64,000 nucleotides of DNA from Corallococcus carmarthensis. GTDB lineage: Bacteria; Myxococcota; Myxococcia; Myxococcales; Myxococcaceae. The stretch lies in NCBI RefSeq assembly GCF_003611695.1, contig NZ_RAWE01000001.1:62001-126000 (forward strand), given 5' to 3'. This document shows, in pieces, positions 50,801 to 58,661 of the stretch. Under the pieces are notes generated by a model that did not search any database, had not been told where the DNA came from, and worked only from the letters and a program-made list of their open reading frames with translations. Positions within the stretch are counted from its first letter, which is position 1, and each line of letters starts with the position of its first letter. Both the position numbers and the translations under genes were made by a program.

Positions 50801-52025
50801 CATCTACAACGGTGCGTTCAACGACGCCGTGGCCCACCACACCATCAGCGCGAAGGTGAGGGACTCCGCCGGCACCGAGCTGGCGACGCTGAAGACGCTC
50901 TCCAACCTGGATGACACCGCCGGGGAGTACATCCAGCACCGCTTCGACCTGACCGCGTACAAGGGCCAGACGGTGCAGTTGTTCTTCGACGCGGACCAGA
51001 CGGCGGCTCCTCAGATCACGGGCGGAGTCACCCAGGTCTTCCTGGACGACGTCAACCTGGTCACCTCCACCCAGGCGGACATCGAGAGCCCCACGCTCTC
51101 CGCCGCGGTCGATGGCAGCTACGGGACGGTGCAGCTCAAGGCCTCCGTGGGCGACAACATCTGGACGTCCACCCTCGCGTTCCTGGTGGACGACGCCCCG
51201 GTGACCTCGTTCACGGACGTGCAGGGCATCTACGCGACGGCGTTCGACACGAAGACCCTGTCCAACGGCACGCACCAGTTCAAGGCGACGGCCACGGACA
51301 AGGCGGGCAACACGACGGAGCGCGTGGTGACCTTCGAGGTGCGCAACTCCACCGTCCAGGACCAGGCCGCGCCGCACATCACCGCCAGCGTGGAGGGCCT
51401 GTTCGAGACCTACACGATGCGGGCCGAGGCCACCGACGACACGGGCGTTGCCTACGTGGAGTTCTACGTGGACGGCGCCCTGAAGGGCCGGACCTCGTCC
51501 GCGCCGTACCTGCTGCCGCTGTTCCTGATTCCGCTGGCGCCGGGGGAGCACATCCTCGAGGCGGTGGCGTACGACGCCTACGGCAAATGGTCCAAGGCGA
51601 CCACCCCGTTCACGCTCCTGCCCGTCACGGTGGAGTTCGCGGTGGCGCAGCACGTGGTGCCGGTGGGTGGCTCCGTTGCCCTGCAGGCGAACGTGGCGAA
51701 CGTGGTGAACACGGCGGTGAGCTGGTCCGTGGCGGAGGGCCGCGTCTGCGGCACCATCAGCACGGACGGCGTCTACGCCGCGCCGGGGGTCCGTGGCCTG
51801 TGCCACGTATCCGCGGCGAGCGTCGTGGTACCGACGGCGACGGCCGTGGCGACCTTCCAGGTCTACACCGGCGACATCAATGGCGACAACGTCGTGGACG
51901 GAGAGGACATGGGCCTGCTCGCGCAGGACTACGGCACCAACGGCTCCGAGGCGACCAACCTCGATGGCGCCGGCTCTGTGAACGACAACGACATCACCCT
52001 CTTCGTCAGCCAGTTCGGACGGTAA
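47805..52025 (+). CDS. Secreted M4 (thermolysin-like) metalloprotease with Ig/CBM-like domains and a dockerin-like end
   Basis: A 1406-aa protein with signal MSKPWPRWPLLLAGLF. An FTP/PepSY propeptide (about 30-210) precedes the catalytic domain, with HEMTHGVTSHTAG: zinc ligands His394 and His398, catalytic Glu395 and third ligand Glu418 in GLNEANSD. Ig-like and jelly-roll domains follow (NPGFEQENLGWTDD; NPSFEAAGSWTSAT). The last 60 residues carry GDINGDNVVDGEDMG and a second loop NLDGAGSVNDNDIT, a type I dockerin pattern. Dockerins bind cohesins with Ca2+. The next gene, 6 bp downstream, ends in a cohesin-like domain, suggesting surface tethering. Confidence 0.88.
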   Translation: MSKPWPRWPLLLAGLFSASSSLAAEKLSPVAPSTLMQLQVREPARVAQSLASLKAQSLKLGLGSRDDFQLSSSSTDSFGQTHARFEQTYQGIPVWGAMAITHQGLSAGDLRITTDGLRKGIRLGVTPALDAKSAVTKATQELAPKGELAVTPKSELIVYPQTRLVNRYPGKPVAEQNAADFDTQVVSYRLAYHVHTELENAKDGVKHTDFIVDAQSGEVLKQWNSLQTAAAKGLGHSQYSGDVPLDVFQNTQGLFELRDVTRTGGEGIRTYDVNHAAVQSGVVPTLTLYTDADNAWGDGQNYIVGANNTLSTNGQTAAVDAHFGLLATWDFYKKIFGRDGIDGVGSPTYNRVHASNLYNNAFWSDGCFCMSYGDGSFPAAGGLRSMGVLDVTGHEMTHGVTSHTAGLIYDGESGGLNEANSDIFGTLTEFWVANGRGSAIGDTGGNWLMAEQLSAFPLRVMFRPSLDGKSPDAWYPGLGNVDVHYSSGPMNRAFYFLSQGVQPLAVSTDYSSTYLPAGMRGIGNDKAAAIWYRALTVYLFPSSNYLSARTSSLQAAADLFGSQSNEYRAVQNAFAAINVGYTAGTYDDRTAPTVAASVSGSAPDLQLKAQADDNVGVARVELYVDGALAGTVSSQPFQLPLDATSLTNGAHALVAVAFDAAGNSAASAPASFTVSNTFAQLLLNPGFEQENLGWTDDPTNINFPVSSGPRNGQGYAWLNGYGTTHVDRLWQDVTIPAGVTQAALTFFLNLTTSETTTTAVRDTLTLQVRDTSGTVLGTVATWSNLDATLGYAQQSVDLTAYAGQTVRIFLEGSENASLATNFQVDDFSLRVTSAADAEAPRVKANAVISGTRVGYFADVSDNGFVNAVEFLVDGTSLGNSVKSFSRVVNLSTLTSGAHTLVARATDAGGNVGDSAMVTFYVDSTSTQRVLNPSFEAAGSWTSATTTSGSTGILSSASFAHTGSRMYVFYTNAGLARSSVRQSVAIPATATSAIFSFWLRIYNGAFNDAVAHHTISAKVRDSAGTELATLKTLSNLDDTAGEYIQHRFDLTAYKGQTVQLFFDADQTAAPQITGGVTQVFLDDVNLVTSTQADIESPTLSAAVDGSYGTVQLKASVGDNIWTSTLAFLVDDAPVTSFTDVQGIYATAFDTKTLSNGTHQFKATATDKAGNTTERVVTFEVRNSTVQDQAAPHITASVEGLFETYTMRAEATDDTGVAYVEFYVDGALKGRTSSAPYLLPLFLIPLAPGEHILEAVAYDAYGKWSKATTPFTLLPVTVEFAVAQHVVPVGGSVALQANVANVVNTAVSWSVAEGRVCGTISTDGVYAAPGVRGLCHVSAASVVVPTATAVATFQVYTGDINGDNVVDGEDMGLLAQDYGTNGSEATNLDGAGSVNDNDITLFVSQFGR

Positions 52026-52031
52026 TCCTTC

Positions 52032-54122
52032 ATGAAAACGTGGATGAAGCTCATTGTTCCGCTCCTGATTGGGGCGCTGGCGGCCTGCTCCGACCCCGAC
52101 TCGGGGCCGGTGACGGTGACTCCGAAGACCGTCACGGTGAAGGCCGGTGAGAAGTCGACCTTCAGCGCCTCGGTGAAGGACGCGAAGGACCCGCGCGTGC
52201 TCTGGTCGGTGGAGGGAGGCGACTCCCGCGGCACCATCAGCAGCTCGGGCGTCTACACCGCGCCGGCCGAGGCCGGCACGTACACCGTGGTGGCCACCAA
52301 CGCGGTGGACACCTCGAAGAAGGACACGGCCACCGTCAAGGTGGAGGCGGTCCAGACTCCGACGGTCATCGTGAAGGTGACGCCGGAGGTGGCGACCATC
52401 GGGCAGGGGACCGTCACGGACCTCACGGCGGAGGTCTCCGGTTCCTCCATCACCGCGGTGCAGTGGTCCGTGGAGGGTGGCGACGAGAACGGCATCGTCA
52501 GCAGCACGGGCCGGTACACGGCGCCGGACAAGTCCGGCACGTTCACCGTGACGGCCACCAGCGTGGCGGACCCGACGAAGAAGGGCTCCGCCTCCATCAC
52601 GGTGGAGCCCGTCGTCGTCGAGGAGGTGAAGGTGACGGTGAGCCCCACGTCGGCCACCACCACCTGGGATGGCACCGTCCAGCTGACGGCCGCGGTCACC
52701 GGCACCAACAACCTCGCGGTGCTGTGGTCCGTGGAGGGTGGCGACGCGAACGGCTACGTCAGCAGCACGGGCGTGTACCGCGCGCCGCACAAGGCGGGCA
52801 CGTTCACCGTGACGGCCGCCAGCGTGGCGGACCCGGCGAAGAAGGCCACGGCCACCATCCGGGTGGACCCCGTCGTCGTCGAGACGGTGGCGGTGACTGT
52901 CTCTCCGAAGACGGGCACGGTGGCGCAGGATGCCGCCTTCTCCCTGTCCGCGCAGGTCACCGGCACCAACAACGCCGCGGTGCAGTGGTCCGTGGTGGGC
53001 GGTGACGACAACGGCACCGTGAGCAGCACGGGCGTGTACCGGGCGCCGCGCCGCGCGGGCACGTTCACCGTGACGGCCACCAGCGTGGCGGACCCGACGA
53101 AGTCCGACTCGGCCACCCTCACCGTGGACCCCATCGTCGTTCCGACGGTGGCGGTGACTGTCTCTCCGAAGACGGGCACGGTGGCGCAGGATGCCGCCTT
53201 CTCCCTGTCCGCGCAGGTCACCGGCAGCAGCAACGTCGCGGTGCAGTGGTCCGTGGTGGGCGGTGACGACAACGGCACCGTGAGCAGCACGGGCGTGTAC
53301 CGGGCGCCGCGTCGCGCGGGCACGTTCACCGTGACGGCCACCAGCGTGGCGGACCCGACGAAGTCCGACTCGGCCACCCTCACCGTGGACCCCGTCGTCG
53401 TTCCGACGGTGGCGGTGAGCGTCACTCCGAAGACGGCCACCGTGGATCAGGGGGCCGTCGTCAACCTCACGGCCGAAGTCACGGGCACCTCCGTCGTCGC
53501 GGTGACGTGGGCCGTCGAGGGCGGTTCGGCCAACGGCGCCGTCACCAGCTCCGGCGCATACACGGCGCCGAAGAAGCCGGGCACGTACACCGTGACGGCC
53601 ACCAGCGTGGCGGATGCGTCGAAGAAGGACTCCGCCGTCATCACCGTGCCCGTCGCCGGCACGGTGAAGTACGAGGACCCCACGGGTACGGGCTGGCGCC
53701 TGGTTCGCAACGCCAGCCTGTCCTCGGGCAACACGCTGGTGCTGGACCTGGTGGGCCCCACGGGCCAGTCCGGCCGCGGCGCGGACCTGACGCTGGGGCT
53801 GGATGCGGCCACCGCGTCCTGGTCCACCGTGGACGGCTCCGAGTACGTGGCCAACGGTGGCTACGAACTCGGCGCCGCGCCCCAGTTGCTCAAGTCGGGC
53901 GTGAAGGGCAGCACGCTGAGCGTGGGCGTGTACCAGAAGGGCGCTCCGGCGCACGCGTACAACGGCGCGCTGCTGTCCGTGGCGCTGACCGTGAAGGCCA
54001 CCGCAGAGACGCCGGCCGGCACCGTGGTGCCGCTGAACGTCCTCAAGGCGCACGCGCTGCCGGCTTCCGGCTCGCTGCAGGCCATCAACGTGGCGGTGGG
54101 CACCCTCACCACCGCGCAGTAG
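52032..54122 (+). CDS. Ig-repeat lipoprotein with C-terminal cohesin-like domain
   Basis: A 696-aa protein starting MKTWMKLIVPLLIGAL with lipobox LAACS, so lipid-anchored. Six Ig-like (Big) repeats of about 87 aa follow, each with WSVxGGDxNGxVSSTGVY and AGTFTVTATSVADPTK. Residues 545-696 form a different domain: GTGWRLVRNASLSSGN, RGADLTLGLDAATASW, SVGVYQKGAPAHAYNG and LLSVALTVKATAETPA. This cohesin-like (carbohydrate-binding or dockerin-binding) strand order fits family knowledge but is inferred. It starts 6 bp after the protease with the dockerin-like end, so they probably form one operon, and the repeats would act as a stalk. Confidence 0.78.
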   Translation: MKTWMKLIVPLLIGALAACSDPDSGPVTVTPKTVTVKAGEKSTFSASVKDAKDPRVLWSVEGGDSRGTISSSGVYTAPAEAGTYTVVATNAVDTSKKDTATVKVEAVQTPTVIVKVTPEVATIGQGTVTDLTAEVSGSSITAVQWSVEGGDENGIVSSTGRYTAPDKSGTFTVTATSVADPTKKGSASITVEPVVVEEVKVTVSPTSATTTWDGTVQLTAAVTGTNNLAVLWSVEGGDANGYVSSTGVYRAPHKAGTFTVTAASVADPAKKATATIRVDPVVVETVAVTVSPKTGTVAQDAAFSLSAQVTGTNNAAVQWSVVGGDDNGTVSSTGVYRAPRRAGTFTVTATSVADPTKSDSATLTVDPIVVPTVAVTVSPKTGTVAQDAAFSLSAQVTGSSNVAVQWSVVGGDDNGTVSSTGVYRAPRRAGTFTVTATSVADPTKSDSATLTVDPVVVPTVAVSVTPKTATVDQGAVVNLTAEVTGTSVVAVTWAVEGGSANGAVTSSGAYTAPKKPGTYTVTATSVADASKKDSAVITVPVAGTVKYEDPTGTGWRLVRNASLSSGNTLVLDLVGPTGQSGRGADLTLGLDAATASWSTVDGSEYVANGGYELGAAPQLLKSGVKGSTLSVGVYQKGAPAHAYNGALLSVALTVKATAETPAGTVVPLNVLKAHALPASGSLQAINVAVGTLTTAQ
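52880..53400 (+). repeat. 261-bp near-identical tandem repeat (Ig units 4 and 5)
   Basis: Two consecutive units share GTGGCGGTGACTGTC (at 52887 and 53148), 261 bp apart, and are almost identical at the DNA level, in contrast to their more diverged neighbours. This indicates recent duplication or gene conversion. Confidence 0.75.
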
Positions 54123-54145
54123 TCCGGAGCCTGACGCAGTGAGAG

Positions 54146-54177
54146 CGGCGGCCTTCCCCAGGGAAGGCCGCCGTTTT
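54146..54177 (+). terminator. Rho-independent terminator after the cohesin-like gene
   Basis: CGGCGGCCTTCCC-CA-GGGAAGGCCGCCG is a 13-bp GC-rich stem directly followed by TTTT, 24 bp past the stop at 54122. It is the clearest intrinsic terminator in the window. Confidence 0.85.
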
Positions 54178-54615
54178 CATGGATGCGCCCAGCATGGGCA
54201 TGGCTTGGAGGTGAAGGTCCTCCGGGCAAGCGGGGCGCAGCACGCCCGAGCGAACCGCAAGGGGCCGACCGCGAGGGAGGTTCTGGAGGATGCAGGAAGC
54301 GAGACTGCGAGTCGACACACGCCAGCCGCAGCAACAACGGTGATTACGCCGGTTGAGGCGGGTATCCACATACCGCCTGCGGGCCCGGCGATTCTTCGCC
54401 AGCCGCCGCTCGGAGGCGAGGAGCGGCTTTCCTAGAACGTATGAGGGTGTTGTCGAACCTCGGCGCGGTGAGCACTGGAGTCGGGAGGCCGGCACCTCCC
54501 AGCGCGACATGACGCGGGAGTTCCGTTCGGCCCGACGGCCTGCGACGCGCCTCTGAGGGCCGCCCCCCCGGCCTGCGGATGGCGGTCGCTGACCAACGCC
54601 CAGGCGCGCCGCGCC
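54178..54615. other. 438-bp intergenic stretch
   Basis: Between the terminator and the stop of the metzincin-like gene. I see no gene, promoter or strong repeat. Confidence 0.3.
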
Positions 54616-56493
54616 TCAGCGCAGTTCCTGGGCGAACTGCTCACGATAGCGCCCCTGGAGCGCCTTCAGCGCCTCCGCCATCCCCACGGCGCGGTACTGC
54701 TCCGCCAGGAGTTGCCACGCTTGCCTGTGCAAGGGCTCCAGCGCCACGACACGTTCCAGGTGGGTCCGCGCCTCCTCGCGGGGACCCGACGCGGAGGCCA
54801 GCCATCCCAGGATGAAGTGCGCCTGCACCGCCTCCTCGTGCGCGGCCACCGCCTGCCGACACGCCGCTTTCGCGGGCCCCGGCCTGCCAGCGCGCATGTG
54901 GCCTTCGCAGTCCAACACGTGCAGCACCGCCGCGCGCGGGAACTCCCGCCTCAGCCAGGTGAGTCGTGCCTGCGCCTTCGTCGCCAGCCCCTTGTCGAGG
55001 GAATCCTCGACGTCCTTCGCCGCGCGGATGAACTCTCCCTCCCGCTCCACCGCGACACCGCTCACGGAGACATCCACCGGCAGCGCCTTCCAGCGTCGAG
55101 CCTGCCGAGCCCAGGTCCGCAGAGGCTCGGCCCGAGAGTCATTGCCCGCCTTCTGGGTGGCCTGCTCCGCCCACGTGACCGAGGAGGTCTGCTTGAAGAG
55201 GTCCGCGAGGTCTCCCCAGACTTCCGGCGGTGTTCCAGGGTTCGCTTCCATCCGTTGCCGCGCCCGCACGAGCTGGCCTTGCGCCTCCAGGTGATGCCCC
55301 TGTTGGAGGTCCAGGAGCGCAAGCTGGAGCAAGGGGGCGGGCTCGGAGGGGAATTTCCCGGCGGCGGCCTCGCACTTCTCCCGGGTCGCCGGAAGCTTGG
55401 GGGCGACACGCGCGTCCAGGTAACAGGCCATCCTTTGGACGAGGGAGTCCTCCGGGTAGCGTCGCGCGAGGGGCTCCATCTGCTGGGCGGCGATCTCCAC
55501 GCGTCCCGCTTTCTCGAGCGCGAGGATTTCGTCGAGCCGGCGCCGGTCCTCCGGAGGCAGGGTGGCCTGGGGCTGGTGGACGACCAGCGTCGCCTTGCTC
55601 TCGCGGACCTTCGCGAGCCATTCGACGACAGCCTCCTTCTCCGGTCCCTCCCAGTCCGGTGAGGACGTCGAGGCCAGCAGTGCACCCAGCTCGGTCGCCC
55701 AGGCCCGCGCGCCAGCGTCATCGCGACGGCCCGCCGAGGCATGGCGAAGGCTGGTCTTGAGCAACGCCAGGGTCTGCGGTGTGAAGGCCGCCTGCGCCGG
55801 TGCGTAGTTCGGGAACATCATCCAGTGCGAGTTGCGCACGTGGAATGCCCCCAGCGTGTGCGCCCACTCGTGGAGGAAGACGGACGTCTCCTTGTGCATC
55901 TTCCGCTCCTGGTAGAGCGTCTGCCGCTCGTCCTGGGGCAGGTGGATCAGCGCCTCCATGATGGCGCGGACCTCCTCCGGGTTTCCCATCTCGCGCAGCA
56001 CGCAGTGGCGCCCGAACAGCCGGGCCATGCCCAACTCATGCTGCGCGGAGGAGAAGAGCTTGAGCGCGGAGACGAAGCCGACCACCAGGTCCACGTCCTC
56101 GCCCGGGTCCGTCAGCTCCAGCGCGGTCAGTGAACCCTCCAACTCGCCCTCGACACCTCGATGCGCCCACTCGCGCGTCGACTCAAGCTCGAAGACAACG
56201 CCCAGCGGCCCCTGCATCACCAAGCTCGCGCGCTGCAACTGGGACACGACACTGCTTCGCCAGCGCAGCACCTGCTCCCGATAGTCCGAGTCCGCGTAGA
56301 CCCGGACCCGGATCTTCCGGACCGGACCCGTCGAGGGCTGCGACGAGGACTCCAACTTCGCTGGCGCGAGGGTTCGCGCCTGTTCCCGTGCGTAGTCCAC
56401 GGGTCGCTTCACACACGACACCCCGAGGACACAGCCCCACACCGCCAGCAGGACGCCCCGCGCCGCCAATCCCATGACACGACCTGTGCTCAT
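54616..56493 (-). CDS. Metzincin-like zinc-protease lipoprotein with TPR-type helices
   Basis: A 625-aa protein starting MSTGRVMGLAARGVL, with lipobox-like CVLGVSC (Cys27). HEWAHTLGAFH (residues 208-218) is the metzincin HExxHxxGxxH, with His208, His212 and His218 as ligands and Glu209 as catalyst. HWMMFPNY just after supplies the Met-turn. The remaining two thirds consist of helical pairs (LALEKAGRVEIAAQQME, LALLDLQQGHHLEAQG, FILGWLASASGPREEA) typical of TPR repeats. An outer-membrane protease with a protein-interaction scaffold is likely. Upstream in-frame codons (to 57237) were dropped as non-coding. Confidence 0.75.
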   Translation of the reverse strand: MSTGRVMGLAARGVLLAVWGCVLGVSCVKRPVDYAREQARTLAPAKLESSSQPSTGPVRKIRVRVYADSDYREQVLRWRSSVVSQLQRASLVMQGPLGVVFELESTREWAHRGVEGELEGSLTALELTDPGEDVDLVVGFVSALKLFSSAQHELGMARLFGRHCVLREMGNPEEVRAIMEALIHLPQDERQTLYQERKMHKETSVFLHEWAHTLGAFHVRNSHWMMFPNYAPAQAAFTPQTLALLKTSLRHASAGRRDDAGARAWATELGALLASTSSPDWEGPEKEAVVEWLAKVRESKATLVVHQPQATLPPEDRRRLDEILALEKAGRVEIAAQQMEPLARRYPEDSLVQRMACYLDARVAPKLPATREKCEAAAGKFPSEPAPLLQLALLDLQQGHHLEAQGQLVRARQRMEANPGTPPEVWGDLADLFKQTSSVTWAEQATQKAGNDSRAEPLRTWARQARRWKALPVDVSVSGVAVEREGEFIRAAKDVEDSLDKGLATKAQARLTWLRREFPRAAVLHVLDCEGHMRAGRPGPAKAACRQAVAAHEEAVQAHFILGWLASASGPREEARTHLERVVALEPLHRQAWQLLAEQYRAVGMAEALKALQGRYREQFAQELR

Positions 56494-56636
56494 GGATTCA
56501 TCCCATACGCGAAATGCGTCAGGAGCGCACCTGACTCCCAGCGCGAGCGCACGCCGCGTGAGAGGGCGCGCCTGACGGCGCGGCGGCGATGGAGGCAGGC
56601 ACTCCGCTTGACGTACGCATGACGCAGCGACTGGAT

Positions 56637-57233
56637 TCAAGGACAGGGGGCCACTTGCGTCACATTCCAGAGCTGTCCGGAGACGTCCCGGGTTGGGGCG
56701 AGGATGGGGGTGATGTTGGCCTTGCCGTCGTAGAGGATGTCCAAAGACAGGCTCGCGTCCTGCGCCAGGTTCGTCAGGCGCAGGGTGCCGTCGAGCTCCG
56801 GCGTCACCCGCCACAGTTGCTCCGGAGCGGCGGCCGTGTCGACGAGCAACGGCTGGTTGCTGGCGGTGTTGGCCAGGGACAGTCCTTTGCCGCGCCACTG
56901 CGTCACCAGCCGATGGGCGCCGTTGGCCTCGGGGAGCAGCTTCCATCGCTGCCCCGGCACCATGGCCGTCTTGGCGAGGATGGGGGTGTTGTTCTTCCCA
57001 TCGTTGATGATGTCCAGGGACAGGCCATCGCCCCGCCACTGGGTGGTCAGCCGGTAGTAGCACCGGCTGTCGAAGCTCACCGCCTCGGGCACCTGCGGCA
57101 CGGGCTGTGGCAGCGGCGCCGGCGTCTGGGGGGGCTGCCAGACCATGGCGGGATTGCGGCCATGCTGACGCAACCACGCTGCGTGGTAGTGGAACTCGGC
57201 GGTCGGGGGAAAGCCGGCGTACTGGGGTGACAT
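56637..57233 (-). CDS. Ricin-type beta-trefoil protein, possibly 5'-truncated
   Basis: A 198-aa protein. After a Pro-rich stretch (QPPQTPAPLPQPVPQ) come three ricin-like units: TTQWRGDGLSLDIIND, VTQWRGKGLSLANTAS and LTNLAQDASLSLDILY, each followed by a Q.W motif (GQRWKLL, EQLWRVT, GQLWNVT). This is a RicinB_lectin_2-like trefoil, probably carbohydrate binding. The N-terminus (MSPQYAGFPPTAEFHY) is not a signal peptide, and upstream codons (SEARADVEAVTLW, from a GTG at 57275) also look coding, so the start is uncertain and an N-terminal part may be lost. Confidence 0.7.
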   Translation of the reverse strand: MSPQYAGFPPTAEFHYHAAWLRQHGRNPAMVWQPPQTPAPLPQPVPQVPEAVSFDSRCYYRLTTQWRGDGLSLDIINDGKNNTPILAKTAMVPGQRWKLLPEANGAHRLVTQWRGKGLSLANTASNQPLLVDTAAAPEQLWRVTPELDGTLRLTNLAQDASLSLDILYDGKANITPILAPTRDVSGQLWNVTQVAPCP

Positions 57234-57304
57234 CCACAGCGTCACCGCCTCAACGTCCGCGCGTGCCTCGCTCACTCCTCTTCGTGCGCCTGACGCTCTC
57301 GACG

Positions 57305-57670
57305 TCACTGTCTTCCGGTAAGGGCGACGGCCAGCATCAACGCGAGGATGAGCGCCGCGTTCGCCTTGGGTTGCCAGTACTCGATGAAAAGCACCGCGAT
57401 GACCAGCCACGCGATGCTCGCCGTCATGGAGATGATGATTGCCGGAGACGCGCGCAGGAGGTCCGGCGCACGCCGCGCCAGGAAGAGACCGAGCGCACCC
57501 AGCACCACCTGGCCCAGCGCGAAGCTTGAGTGCAGCCCGTAATACAGCGTCGTCTCCGCGCTCGGTGTGCGGATTCCGCGCAGATGTTGAGACATGACGT
57601 CGGCGAAGAAGTGCATCGTGCCGGCGAAGGTCAACCAACCGAATGCGGCGTAGACAAGGTGCCTGTGCAT
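57305..57670 (-). CDS. Small four-helix membrane protein
   Basis: A 121-aa membrane protein, MHRHLVYAAFGWLTFAG, with four hydrophobic segments (AAFGWLTFAGTMHFFA, FALGQVVLGALGLFL, AIIISMTASIAWLVIAVL, NAALILALMLAVALT). No function is recognised. Its start is 6 bp from the stop of the SDR gene upstream on the same strand, so it is likely the second gene of an operon. Confidence 0.7.
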   Translation of the reverse strand: MHRHLVYAAFGWLTFAGTMHFFADVMSQHLRGIRTPSAETTLYYGLHSSFALGQVVLGALGLFLARRAPDLLRASPAIIISMTASIAWLVIAVLFIEYWQPKANAALILALMLAVALTGRQ

Positions 57671-57675
57671 GAGGC

Positions 57676-58587
57676 TCACCCGAAAGCGACGCGCGTGAGC
57701 TGTTCCGACTCGCGCCACAAACGTTGGGCGGTTGCCTGCTCATTGGCACGGGGCGGCACCTTCGCGGGCGCCGGGAAGCCCCGTGTCTCGTTCAGCTTGT
57801 CCGGCCCGTAGTAGCCGCCTCCCTTCGCGTCGGGAGAAGTCGCGGCGTAGAGCGTCGGCAGCGCGCCCTGTGACGCGGGCTGGAACAGAAACCAGAAGAG
57901 CGAGCGGACGATGCCAACGCCACTCCAGCGGCCGGGGGCGTTGTGCAGCAGGTCGGTGCGCGAGATGCCCGGGTGTGCGGCGACGCTGGTGATTCCCCAC
58001 TGATTCGCTTCGGCGCGGCGCTGCAACTCAAATGCGAACAGCAGGCACGCGAGCTTCGACTGGCCATAGGCCTTCATCGGCGCATAGCCGCGCTGCGACT
58101 GCAGGTCGTCGAAGTCCATCGTTCCGTCTCGCGCGGCGACACTCGACAAGGTGATGACGCGCGCATTCGTGCCTTTGCGCAGCAGCGGGAGCAGGTGTGC
58201 CGTCAGCGCGAAGTGGCCGAGGTAGTTGGTGCCGAACTGAAGTTCGAATCCATCGGCCGTCTGCTCATGCTTCGGCGGTGTCATCACCGCGGCGTTGTTG
58301 ATGAGCAGGTCGAGCTTGTCCGTCTGGCTCCGCAGCCGCGCGGCGAAGTCAGCCACCGAAGTGAGGCTCGCGAGATCGACCTGCTCGAACCTCACGCTCG
58401 CGGTCGGTACCTCGGCGAGCACCTTCGCGACGGCGTCGGCGCCTTTGCGCGGGTTCCGCCCGGCGATGATGACCTCGCTACCGGCTCGCGCCAGTGCGAG
58501 CGCGTCTTCGAGCCCGAGCCCCCCAGTACCAGTGATGACGGCGAGACGGCCGTGCTGCGAGGGAATGTCGGAGGGCTTCCAGTTCAT
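57676..58587 (-). CDS. Short-chain dehydrogenase/reductase (WWOX/retinol-dehydrogenase-like)
   Basis: A 303-aa classical SDR with MNWKPSDIPSQHGRL at the start, LDLLINNAAVM (NNAG), SSVAARDG and the catalytic YGQSKLACLLFAF (YxxxK). The cofactor loop reads TGTGGLGL, one residue shorter than the usual TGxxxGxG (TGATGGLG would be expected), a point worth checking. A long C-terminal tail (PDAKGGGYYGPDKLNE) is typical of WWOX-like forms. It is divergent from a LysR gene over a perfect palindrome and is followed by the membrane protein. Confidence 0.88.
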   Translation of the reverse strand: MNWKPSDIPSQHGRLAVITGTGGLGLEDALALARAGSEVIIAGRNPRKGADAVAKVLAEVPTASVRFEQVDLASLTSVADFAARLRSQTDKLDLLINNAAVMTPPKHEQTADGFELQFGTNYLGHFALTAHLLPLLRKGTNARVITLSSVAARDGTMDFDDLQSQRGYAPMKAYGQSKLACLLFAFELQRRAEANQWGITSVAAHPGISRTDLLHNAPGRWSGVGIVRSLFWFLFQPASQGALPTLYAATSPDAKGGGYYGPDKLNETRGFPAPAKVPPRANEQATAQRLWRESEQLTRVAFG

Positions 58588-58631
58588 GTCTGTAAAGTAG
58601 GGCACCCCGCGCGGGCGAAAAAGAGCGTGCA

Positions 58632-58650
58632 TCCAGACACACTGTCTGGA
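58632..58650. promoter_or_regulatory. Perfect palindrome between SDR and LysR (LysR operator)
   Basis: TCCAGACA-CAC-TGTCTGGA has 8-bp arms and a 3-bp spacer and fits the T-N11-A frame of LysR sites. It is 11 bp before the LysR ATG and 45 bp upstream of the SDR start. Confidence 0.7.
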
Positions 58651-58661
58651 AAATTGTGACA

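Noticed and set aside
47862-54053. 2063-codon open frame on the minus strand, antisense to the protease and cohesin genes
   Set aside because: His/Arg/Gly-rich shadow of two well-supported plus-strand genes in GC-rich DNA.
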